A stretch of 64,000 bases of DNA from Pisolithus tinctorius (taxonomy: Eukaryota > Basidiomycota > Agaricomycetes > Boletales > Pisolithaceae). The position numbers were made by a program, and so were the translations under genes. The DNA lies in assembly GCA_024663395.1 (NCBI GenBank), contig JANFAH010000062.1, positions 124,001 to 188,000 of the forward strand. The letters are read 5' to 3'. This document shows, piece after piece, positions 55,025 to 64,000 of the stretch; the stretch's first letter is position 1; every line of letters begins with the position of its first letter. The notes under the pieces were generated by a model. That model saw only the letters and a list, made by a program, of their open reading frames with translations, searched no databases and was not told where the DNA came from.

Positions 55025-56935
55025 TCACAGCAATTCTTCCAACTCAAGGTCTATCGATGGAACACCGTCCGACCTATTTTCCGCGTCCATATTTCCGTAC
55101 TGCTCACCCTCTCCGTCACCAACCTCCACTTCACCATCCGCGTGTTCCGATTCGTATTCACTTCCTGCATCATGGACACGATAATCAATACTGGGCGTCG
55201 TCGTTGGCGCTGGGGAATGGACCATCTCGATGTCTTCGGGCAACTGCATCGTGGCCGCAAGCAGGGAAGAGACGATAGGTTTGTAATTGTCACCGAAGTC
55301 GGCCACAAGCTCCCGCTCGGTGGATGTTCGAGATGTGGAGATAGCCCTGACGCTAGCCTGGCGTGTCTCAGCTTCTTTTGCCCGCTTCTTCGCCTCCGTC
55401 TGCCGCTTCCTACGCTCTTTTTGTGCTTGCTTGGCTGCTTCAGCCTTCTGCCTCTCAGCCTTCAATGCCATTTCAACTTTAGCTTCTTCCTCCTCTCGTG
55501 CATCGAGATCCCATTGCTCCTGCATGAACTCAGGGTACCGTTCACAGATGGGCCGCCAGGTGCGGTCGCATGAGGGTTTGATATCCTCATCTTCTTTTCG
55601 GAGCAGTGCTTCGATATCCGGGGGAGGCGGGAATTCAAAGTCTGGACCTGGATTAATCCTCACGCGAGCATAGTTAAATAGGGATATGAACGGATAATAT
55701 CCGAGGGTGCCATCGTCATATGGATTCTCCTTGTGCTCCCGCGGTGCACCTTCCCGAGCACGTTTTTTCGAATTTTCTTTGTCTTTGCGCGACGCGGCCG
55801 TCCTGCGCAATGGCAGGTAGTCAAACAGATCGCTAAATGCGACTTTTTGACATTCTCCGTTAACGAAGAATGCTATGTGCGAGCCTCGCAGCTGTGGAAG
55901 TGGGCGTAGTACAGGTGTTTCTGCGCCTGGACCTTTGCGCTCGGGTAGACTCTTTGCATTTGCAGATTTCTTGGAGGGGACAGACGGGAGGGAGGCTGTA
56001 GAAGAGGCTTTATTGGAATACTCCATGAGAGCGATCATTTCTTTGCTCTGCGCGTACTCCAGACTTTCGAAGTACTCCTGCCCTTTGAACTCGATAGGTA
56101 TGCGCTCTCGCTTCAGATGCGCAGGGTCGTGAGGATCGGTAGGATCGGGTTTGCGTCGCGGGGGAAGAAATATGTACATCCCAATAACATCGCCGCTGCG
56201 AAAGCTATGCCCATATGTGCGTGGCCTAGATAAATGAACCTTGTCGCCGGTTTTGTCCCGGTATCCATAAGAATATCCGTCCAAGCCCGCAGGTCCGTTC
56301 AATGGTGCTTCTCTGCGTGCCCAGCCAAGACGGACATGACTTCCCTCGCGCATGTTGACGTCTGGTGCATCTGGAGGACGCTCTCCGCCACCGCACTCAA
56401 TACGCACCTCCATATACCAGGCACCCTCTCTTATAGGGGCATTGCATCGCGCGCTGCGAAAGCCCCGTTCGCCCAACAAACCTAGTCCGTCCGGGGTAAC
56501 CTTAATGAAGGCGCTGCGATCTTCCCAGCTGACACGGAATTTCGCCGGGCCACTTTCGATCGTGCGACATGGTAGAGCAGAACCAAGCGGTGCTACGCCC
56601 GCAGGAACGTAGCGGAATCCGAGTCTGTTCATCGCGAGCTGTTCGGTGGTGTGGTAGATGATATTAGGAGTATCTTGAAAAGTTGGAAAGCGGGATATCG
56701 TGAGTCTTGGACGAGAGAAGAAGTCGTGACGGGCGGGGAGTGTTACGTTGGCAGTTGCAGTTGCGTTATTACCATTAGCAGAGTCGGACGGTGTAGGGGA
56801 TGGTTCTGGGACTGTATTAGCAACATGTCTGCGTTTCTTGGGTGGATAGTGGAGGTTGTTCGCAGTGGTACCCGGCGTGGACTGTCTGGAGGACTCATTG
56901 GGGACGTTCAGCGACGTGGAACCGGTGGTCGCCAT
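55025..56935 (-). CDS. BRE2: COMPASS subunit BRE2/ASH2 (SPRY protein)
   Basis: A single open exon of 636 residues. The N terminus is a low-complexity region with PPKKRRH. The SPRY domain covers roughly residues 110-300: KVTPDGLGLLGERGFRSARC, NAPIREGAWYMEVRIECGGG, GSHVRLGWARREAPLNGP, DGYSYGYRDKTGDKVHLSRP, YGHSFRSGDVIGMYIFLPP. It is followed by GSHIAFFVNGECQKVAFSDL and GTLGYYPFISLFNYARVRIN, and a charged coiled coil (EEEEAKVEMALKAERQKAE). This is the Bre2/Ash2 pattern of the Set1/COMPASS histone H3K4 methyltransferase complex. The plant-homeodomain part of animal ASH2L is absent, as in yeast Bre2. Divergent from the E2 gene, 129 bases between starts. Confidence 0.92.
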   Translation of the reverse strand: MATTGSTSLNVPNESSRQSTPGTTANNLHYPPKKRRHVANTVPEPSPTPSDSANGNNATATANVTLPARHDFFSRPRLTISRFPTFQDTPNIIYHTTEQLAMNRLGFRYVPAGVAPLGSALPCRTIESGPAKFRVSWEDRSAFIKVTPDGLGLLGERGFRSARCNAPIREGAWYMEVRIECGGGERPPDAPDVNMREGSHVRLGWARREAPLNGPAGLDGYSYGYRDKTGDKVHLSRPRTYGHSFRSGDVIGMYIFLPPRRKPDPTDPHDPAHLKRERIPIEFKGQEYFESLEYAQSKEMIALMEYSNKASSTASLPSVPSKKSANAKSLPERKGPGAETPVLRPLPQLRGSHIAFFVNGECQKVAFSDLFDYLPLRRTAASRKDKENSKKRAREGAPREHKENPYDDGTLGYYPFISLFNYARVRINPGPDFEFPPPPDIEALLRKEDEDIKPSCDRTWRPICERYPEFMQEQWDLDAREEEEAKVEMALKAERQKAEAAKQAQKERRKRQTEAKKRAKEAETRQASVRAISTSRTSTERELVADFGDNYKPIVSSLLAATMQLPEDIEMVHSPAPTTTPSIDYRVHDAGSEYESEHADGEVEVGDGEGEQYGNMDAENRSDGVPSIDLELEELL

Positions 56936-57064
56936 TGCTTTCAGGGCTCGTCGACCTCCCAGGTTACTTCTCTACATTGAGGCACGTGACTCCGACACAT
57001 GTTACCATATTCAGGGGGTACAGACGGGGCAGTGGCTAAATGGACTTGGCTTCCTGCAACGATC
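56936..57064. promoter_or_regulatory. Shared divergent promoter of BRE2 and the E2 gene
   Basis: 129 bases between opposing start codons. GGCACGTGACTC at about 56981 contains a CACGTG E-box, the only obvious site. Confidence 0.5.
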
Positions 57065-58183
57065 ATGACTGCTATTAGGTACGAAACTCACATGCACATC
57101 GAGATGCTGATTCTTTACCCGTGAGGCAGACGGATCCAAAAGGTACAGCCGTTGTTCCATGTGGCAGTACCGACTCAATTATGCGCTTAGGAATTGAGAG
57201 ACATCAAAGAGAGACCTATCGATGTACGTATGATAACCACCCTTCGATCCACATTGTCGGCCCAGGTAACCTGACATGCACACACTTACGTAGGGCATCT
57301 TTGTTGAACCGGAGAACGATAACTTGTTCGTGTGGAATTGTGCCGTGAAAGGGGCTGTGAGTGACATCCGGACGAGTTCTCCGTTCCAGACCACCGATCG
57401 CCTATATACATAGTCCGATACTCCATACAAGGGTGGAACCTTCCGTTTCAAACTCGAGCTGCCGTCCAACTTCCCGTTCAAAGCACCTACCGTAAGTCAC
57501 CCCCCGTAAGAACTTGTACCATGATCTCCGCCTCAGGCGTGCCTTGTGCATCCAAGATGCCGTCCGTTTTTCATTTACGCCGACCACGCATCCTTTCACA
57601 TTGACATATGTAGAGTCTTTTCAATTGTTTTGTTACCCACCTCAACTCTTGCTACCGCGTGTTATATTACGAAACTCATCGCGATTGCAGGTTGTATTTC
57701 AAACCAAGATCTATCACCCGGGGATCAACGAGGAAGGTCATATCTGTGTACCCATCCTCCGCGACGAAGTAAGCACTCGGATACTTCCTGCTCACTTGAA
57801 CTAAGGATTGCGGACACCGTTGCCAATCTATCAGTGGAAACCCTCCGTCACATTGTCGACTGGTGCGTCCGATTTAAATCGCTTCCCCGTCTATCGGAAA
57901 TGAGACGACCTCGTTCTAGTGCTAGCAGTTATCCAGGAGAAGGTAAACAACCCGAGTGCAGATGACCCATTTGAGCCAGATATTGCGGCAGTGAGGACCT
58001 CATTTGACCCTTTGTAGGTGGAACGCGTTGATTCATTACTTCTGGTTCGTAGTTGCTGAAAAACGACAAAGCCAAGTTCTTGGCCACAGCAAAGGAACAC
58101 ACGAAGAAGTGAGTTCTCCGATAGCAAAATAAGCTCTCCTTTCCGATGCTGATAGTTCTGTCTGACACAGATATGCTACTTGA
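57065..58183 (+). CDS. Ubiquitin-conjugating enzyme E2, UBE2L3-like
   Basis: Ten small exons (57065-57078, 57130-57142, 57191-57223, 57294-57356, 57414-57492, 57691-57768, 57835-57862, 57929-57990, 58053-58108, 58171-58183), about 145 residues. Reads MTAIRRIQKELRDIKERPID, GIFVEPENDNLFVWNCAVKG, ASDTPYKGGTFRFKLELPSN, FPFK, VVFQTKIYHPGINEEGHICV with the active-site Cys, PILRDEWKPSVTLSTVIQEK, and a tail ending KEHTKKYAT. The order and the C-terminal tail match UbcH7/UBE2L3, which works with HECT and RBR E3 ligases. The HPN tripeptide before the active site is HPG here. Exon 5 is one base too long: TTCAAAAGCACC should be TTCAAAGCACC to continue into VVFQ. Confidence 0.88.
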
Positions 58184-58894
58184 CGTAGACGATGGGAAGC
58201 AGGCCTAACCAGATTGGTAGGAGTGATTGTAGCGATAGTGTAATAAGACATACGCATGTGAGGTTGCGGTGATAATGGCCTCGCGGTTTGTCCCCGATCG
58301 ATTTTTGATCAAGGTGCGGGCATTGGTTATTTGTTTGATCGAAAATAAACGCTACTACGCGAGTCGCTTGCGGAGGGGGACTGCTGCACCAGATCACCCC
58401 GCGCACGGGTGGTATATGACATATTATGGCCATCGTACCATTAATTATGGATGGATCTGGGTGGGCGTGGCACGGCAAGGTACAGGTGCAGCCTCTGATC
58501 CAGCCGGTGTCCAGTCGAGACTCAAGCTGGTCATCTCCGGCGCCCATCCTTGTCTTATCTTTCAATTCATTTAGTCATACTACTGGCGTACTAGCTTGAT
58601 AGGCACTTTGACAACACCGTGTGGGTCAGGAGAGCCTTTCGGAGCAGGTTCCAAGGTTCCTTGTTCCCGTAAACACCAACTCCTCGTGTTCACCACGTTC
58701 CTTGTCTGAGGTCTCATCTCCTCGTCTCCCAAACCTTGAGATCTAATCCTGGGACTCCGTCACAGCAAACGTGTTCAAAACGAGGGCACTCGTGCTAATG
58801 CATCGTTTGCGGTACGATCCCACTGCTAATTCTTGTCTATCGCCATCTCATTCATCTCATGCCCCGATGTCATAATAATCTGTGCGGCCCATAA
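58184..58894. other. Intergenic region upstream of the serine-rich gene
   Basis: About 0.7 kb with no recognised gene. The pyrimidine-rich end (58,640-58,890) is probably promoter and 5' UTR of the next gene. Confidence 0.5.
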
Positions 58895-61800
58895 TCTTCG
58901 CCCATTGCAACCCTGTCGCGTAACCGTAGGAAAAAGTCCGACGCTCCCAGCCAAATCGCCCACAGTTCCTCGTCCTCCATAGTCTCCTACGACACCGACC
59001 GGCCCCCAGAGCTCCCTTCAGCAGAACACTTCCGCACTTCCCTCATCCTCCCAGAGTAAGGTTCACTTGTTCGCTTCCAGGCATCGGCATTGATTCAAAT
59101 GCCGATTCAGACTTGCACGCCGTTTCACACTCCTCCGTACCCCAACCGGTGACCCCGTCTCTCTGGAGGACCTGAGGCAACGCTTCGCAGTCCAGAGAGC
59201 CAGGGGCGGTCCCGACCAGATATCCGAGACTGAAGAAGACATGCTTCTCGAGACACTCGGCCGTATTCGCTCCAAGAGCACGACATCCAACAAAACTGAC
59301 CACCATGAACCTAACGCTCCCAGTATGTCCGCAGGATCTGGCGCAGAGTCTGATTATACCCCCGAGCGCTCGTCCAATTATTCTAATAACACGTCAAGCT
59401 CGTCAACATACCCTGCTTCTTCACCAACTTCGTCACCAAGCTCGAGGTCCGCTAAGCGATATAGCAACAATTTGTTTTCTTCCGGACGCCTTCGAGATTA
59501 TTCCTACCTCCGTTCTATATCACAAAAGAGTGGGAGTAACAGAAGTGCTGCATCCATCACACCCACCGACTCTAGCCAGAGTTTACGAGAGGGAGCATCT
59601 TTGATATCCTCAGACAGTCTGAGGCCTGTAACTCCCGAAGAGAGTGGACATGACTCCTCGACACCCTCGAGCCCAAATGAGAAGACACCTGTTGCACGTT
59701 CAGTATCACTTGTATCATCCAACGAAGACGTGCCTCCACGAGCCGAGAGTGGGGACCATCCTCATACGTTGGAAGGCTCGAGCACTGCAAGTTGTCAACG
59801 GACGTCCGCGGCCGTAGCTCAAGTATTTAAGGAGATAGAAGAGGAAGCGGAAGATGAAATCGTCATGCCACGCACAAGTCGAACACCTCGTCCTGATACC
59901 GACCGCGAACGCGTTTCCAATGACACACGAGACCAAGCGGAAATTGGCACATTGGTAAGGGTAAGACCAAATATCGTTTTCAAACCTCTCACCATATGGC
60001 ATCCAGAACCATTCATCCACGCACCTCCACTATGAGGCAGGGACCGCAATATCCTCCGACAAACAGATTGTCGTTGACCCAAGTACTCACCGAATGTCAC
60101 CCATTCCTACTGGACGTCCCGGGGCAACTTCGCCTCGCCTGCCGGGCTATGTACCGGGAATGCCTCGCCCCATGACTCCGCGCGATCCCATACTCGACGA
60201 TGATATCCGCTCGCACTCCACTACACCCCGTGCGATGTCACCCAATCAGAACGGGCACGTGTCTCAACTCTCGTCAACTTCATTTACGTCAGGCCCACTC
60301 AGACGTGGTTCTGACGCATCCCGTAGCACCCCTCGGCCCACTTCCCCCCCTTACACGTCTTCGACCCCCTACTCACCGAGGAACCTTACCGGAAGGCGGA
60401 CGCCAGATGAAAGTCAGCGCGACAGTACCAGCGGTACTGAGCAAGAGGGTCCTGGCTCATCTCTCTTCCTGCGAAGGCGACCGGTATCGCCCTTGACCAG
60501 CACTACTTTTCAGCCAATGGCTGTTTCCCCCCGGCCCAGCACGCCTTCCAACGTCACGTGGAATGTCGGGCCTGCCGGCAAGTCCGAAAGTAGATCAATG
60601 CACAGCCGAAACGGAAGTTTGACAGACACCGATTTTTCAGTTTACGCGGACTCTTCCAAGTCGTTGACCATGTCTACCCACCCTTCAGATGCCCCAGTCA
60701 CGCCTAATTCGGTTTCGACGAAGTGGAGCCGATCAGCCAGCCCCGCTATTTCGGTGGAGTATCGTTCGCCCTCAAGTCTCTCTGGTTATGACGTTGGTTC
60801 GCCTTTGTCTTCAAGCCATACCCTCCGTTCTCCAACGCCTACACAATCCCGTAATGTCGCCTCGCCTGCATTCACCTCTTCTGACCCAAATCCCGTCATT
60901 TCGCGTACTTCGAAACAACATGCATCAAACTTCTCTTTAGGCTCCTCTCAACTCTCGCTTTCTCCTTTAGCCAATTCTTCTCGTTCTTCATTGGAATCTA
61001 CTGGGTCAAGCTACCATTCGGAGAGCGGCCAGGCAAAACGCCAGACCGCAGGTATTTTCATTAACGGCGTAGGCCAGGCGCAGCCCGCGTGGCATGACCT
61101 CGATAAGTCGAATTCTACCACTCCTAGCAGTTCACAAGAAGGATGTGATTTCGAAGACATCGTAAGACGTTATGCGGGACTGACGAAGTCCGACTTCTTC
61201 GCCATCCAAGAAAGGCTTGTTGGAGCTGCGGTTCAAAAGTCCAGTTACCCTGACACGCGGGAACGAGCCAACTCATTGCGCAGGCGCAGGCCGTCGACCT
61301 CACAGTCAAACTATTCTGTGAATGGCAAAGAGAGCCGGGTAATTTACGGTTGTATCTAAATGACGCTTGCAGTCTCTAATACTTGGTACAGGTAGCTAGC
61401 CCGCAACCGGTTCAAAGTGCAACTCCCGGTACCCGCTCACCTGCCCCGGACAACAATGCCAAAGCCAATGCTCTTCTGGAGTCCGTAGTGGGTAGTATAC
61501 CACCGATTACCCTCGCTATAGACGACAAGGTCGAGAGCAAGCCCCCCTCCGAAGTTTCCCCTACCACGCGAAGAAATCGCGATCTCGCACGTGCCTTGGG
61601 CTTTGGGACCGAGGAAGAGGATAATGGAGTTGTTGAACCAACATTGACACATGAACCCGAACCATCCTCCTCGTCGGTCTCGCTTACCGTGGAGGCAATT
61701 TTGCCCCACGTTCCTTACCCGGACGAAGAAGAGGTTAATCCCCCTGCCATTACGTCCCCACAACCTGAACACATACCCCTTGCGTCTTCTCCAAGTCCTA

Positions 61801-63899
61801 ACCCTAACCTACAACGTTCCACTTCGGTTCAGGACCCTAGATCAATTGACAAATATGAGTTGGAGAAGGAAGTACAGCGCAAGGCGGAGGCCGCCACAGC
61901 TGCTCTTATGAAAACAACTTCAGGGCAGAAGTTTACGGAGGCTAACTCTTCGATGGTGTCTGTGACCCGTAAAAGAATAAGTCCGAGCCAGATATCTACT
62001 CCGGTTTTGGTCTCTGCTCCAACCAGTATGGAGACGATACCCTTGCCACAGGCTGGCACAACTCCGCCTTCCAATACCCAATCATCTCTTGGCATTACAC
62101 AGCGCGTGAGACGCTTCAGGGATACGTTGCGGGTGAAACCTGCGGTCTCCAGCGTGGAGGAAATCTCATCCCCACCTACTGATCAGCAAGCCCAAAACAA
62201 CACTTCCTCAGGCCTCCGTAGACGCCCTACACTCCCTAAATTTAGTCCACCCGACCCTGCGAAGTCCAAGATTCCTCCATCTAACACCCAAGCTTCGACA
62301 ACGACACCTGGTCTGAAAGGATTGATCGCACGTTTTCGGAAACCCAAAACTAGCGAAACCCATGGAGATAGTCACTCTAGCAACCGTTCTCGGACATCGC
62401 CTTCTGACTCTTCGCCTACGGCATCGGCATCGTCTCATCGCGGGAATTCTGTGGCTACCCTGTCGATGAAGTCTGGCGGGTCTTCGTCAGCGGAGGCGAC
62501 TGCCCGTCCAGCTACCGTCACAGCCGCACTTAACAGCGAAATGGATTCCGCAGCCGTGAAACAACTCTTCGACGCTGCCTCAAATCTTGGGCTAGACAAA
62601 GTGGCATTGAATGACTTGCTTGCTCGTTCGACGTCTGTGTCGCGTGCAACGGGTTGGGGTTTGTCTGCAGGATCTCGTGCCGCACGTGGGACTAAATCAC
62701 CGACACCTACCAGGCCAGTGGCCGATAACGTCGATCAAACCCTCTCCGTTACACCCGAAGATAAACCGAACGATGACGTTAACAGCACTGTGAATGGCGC
62801 AGACGACAGGACCGTGAGAGCCATGACAATGCGAAAACCCGTAAATTCCACACCATCCGACCAAGGCGTTGAAAGCCCCGCAGTAGTTCGAAGGACACTC
62901 ATCTTTCCCTCGGACTTTAGAACCTCCAAAGTCGATGCGAGCCAAAGTTCCCGGAGGCATTCTATGAAGAAGCATCGCCGCTCTAGCAGTGCAACTTCGG
63001 CGCAGTCAGCCCGGTCTGTGCATGATCGGGCACCAACGCCACCACCTCCGAAGACAAACGGTGCTCGGCGCCTGTCAACAGACCGCTCACCACCTGTACC
63101 GTCGATGGCAACCTCTATCACCGCACAAGCCGAGGCGCTTCTCCGTGGACCCACTGGAGGTGTCACGACGGAAAAGTCGAACTCTGCGTACGAGTCGCTG
63201 TGAGTGATCTATCCCGTCCCAGGGTTTCTATCTAACCATTTCCTTGTGGATCAGTTATGACATGTACTCTGGTGAGAACAAGCATGCATCCACCCTCGTG
63301 GACGATTCAGGTCGGGAACGTGGTCATGATAGCACAGCCACTCAGGAGGGAACTGCGGTTGAGGTCGTTGAGATGGCCAATGGGGAGACGATCTGGTAGG
63401 TGACTTGCGTATACTTTTTGCCGTATGCGGGACTTATTCTTCGTCAAGGTCTATCGTGAATGGTCTACGGGAAGATGATGTCGAGTCATTTAATGCCAGC
63501 AGGACAAGTTCACCCGATTGCGCGCGGGAGAACAGAGATGATGTGCAAATATTTGTCAAGGAACATGCGCGTTCGACGTCAAAGGGTAGCAGCTCCTCGT
63601 TCTCGCTGAAAAAGGCATATCAGGGCAAGAACCGTCCGGAGACGAAGGTAGGCCGAACAACATATCAAATTTAGCCCAACACCCAATCACCTGCGCCCCA
63701 GATTTATTATAGCTCGTCTGCGCAAATTGGTCGACTTATAGAAAATCTTTCTCAAGGAATGGACAGTGGTTCTTTCAACTTTATCCCTAATCACCATTCT
63801 GATCGCTCGAGTCCGAGTTCCTTCCAGTCTGGTGGCGATGGTCACTGGACGGTTGAAGAAAGACTTGAACAGCTGCTTGGCGCGATGAGGGACCCTTGA
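58895..63899 (+). CDS. Long serine/proline-rich conserved hypothetical protein
   Basis: Exons: end of first at 59055, then 59111-59954, 60007-61338, 61392-63199, and three further exons to 63899, giving about 1,500 residues. The N-terminal part has a short conserved-looking block: FRTSLILPELARRFTLLRTP, TGDPVSLEDLRQRFAVQRAR, ETEEDMLLETLGRIRSKS. A second is near the C terminus: YDMYSGENKHAST and NGETIWSIVNGLREDDVESF, ending VEERLEQLLGAMRDP. Between them the protein is Ser/Pro/Thr-rich and apparently disordered, with many Ser-Pro sites and RRRPSTSQS-like basic patches typical of a phosphoregulated protein. No known domain recognised. The 5' exon is incomplete: no ATG lies in frame after the TAA near 58892, so an upstream exon is missing from this model. 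Confidence 0.7.
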
Positions 63900-64000
63900 G
63901 TGCTTGATCGGTTTACTGATAGCATATGCATATTGTGTGGTATATGGTTTTCTTGTTGGTTGTCTTGATATTGGATTACATACAGTGCTCATATCATCTC

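Larger units (their letters stand above)
51564..55848. repeat. Tandem unit 2 (PhoD plus BRE2/ASH2 3' part)
   Basis: About 4.28 kb; corresponds to 35781-39222 joined to 50761-51563. At the junction the three sequences share ACAT, so a microhomology or unequal-exchange origin is likely. Confidence 0.9.

Overview
This window is nuclear DNA of a filamentous basidiomycete, most likely an Agaricomycete. The genes are intron-dense with introns of about 45-70 bp, and the families are typical of mushrooms: a HET-domain incompatibility protein, a DUF6533-type membrane protein, an HNH_2 nuclease of the type expanded in Agaricomycetes, a GH18 chitinase and Ty3/gypsy chromodomain elements. Homologies were recognised by eye from protein motifs. 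Exon borders were worked out by hand from splice sites and reading phase.

Layout. 0-17 kb is mostly housekeeping: HET-domain protein (+), DUF6533-like membrane protein (-), splicing factor RBM17/SPF45 (+), a small hypothetical gene (-), nucleolar MPP10 (-), a cluster of three intron-containing tRNA genes (Arg-ACG and two opposed Glu-CTC), then the mitotic phosphatase CDC25 (-). 17-25 kb holds an intact GDSL esterase (IAH1 type, -), the tRNA-splicing endonuclease subunit SEN34 (+), a GH18 chitinase with a chitin-binding tail (-) and an inverted, dead copy of the esterase (+). 26-36 kb holds the HNH nuclease (+), an EI24-like ER membrane protein (-), linker histone H1 (-), what reads as a fused mitochondrial gene MZM1/LYRM7 plus GGQ release factor (+), and cyclase-associated protein (+).

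36-57 kb is a rearranged, transposon-loaded block. A unit of about 4.3 kb (a PhoD-like phosphatase gene plus the 3' part of a BRE2/ASH2 gene) was tandemly duplicated. The first unit was then split by a non-autonomous DNA transposon with TA target duplication and long inverted termini. A 10-kb Ty3/gypsy chromodomain element (identical 714-bp LTR lengths, perfect 5-bp target duplication) inserted into that DNA transposon, and another 1.84-kb element inserted into the gypsy element. The gypsy element has an open pol on the minus strand, a gag with two nonsense codons, a candidate -1 frameshift site between them, and an accessory gene on the opposite strand encoding a coiled coil and a Zn2Cys6-like cysteine cluster. 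57-64 kb returns to ordinary genes: a UBE2L3-like E2 enzyme (+) and a long serine-rich protein (+).

The most interesting observations are the phase-compatible MZM1-release-factor fusion, the antisense accessory gene of the gypsy element, the -1 frameshift heptamer, a 5-nt microexon kept in both PhoD copies, and the insertion history readable from an empty-site paralogue. Three genes show a one-base phase conflict next to short A runs, which may be assembly errors.
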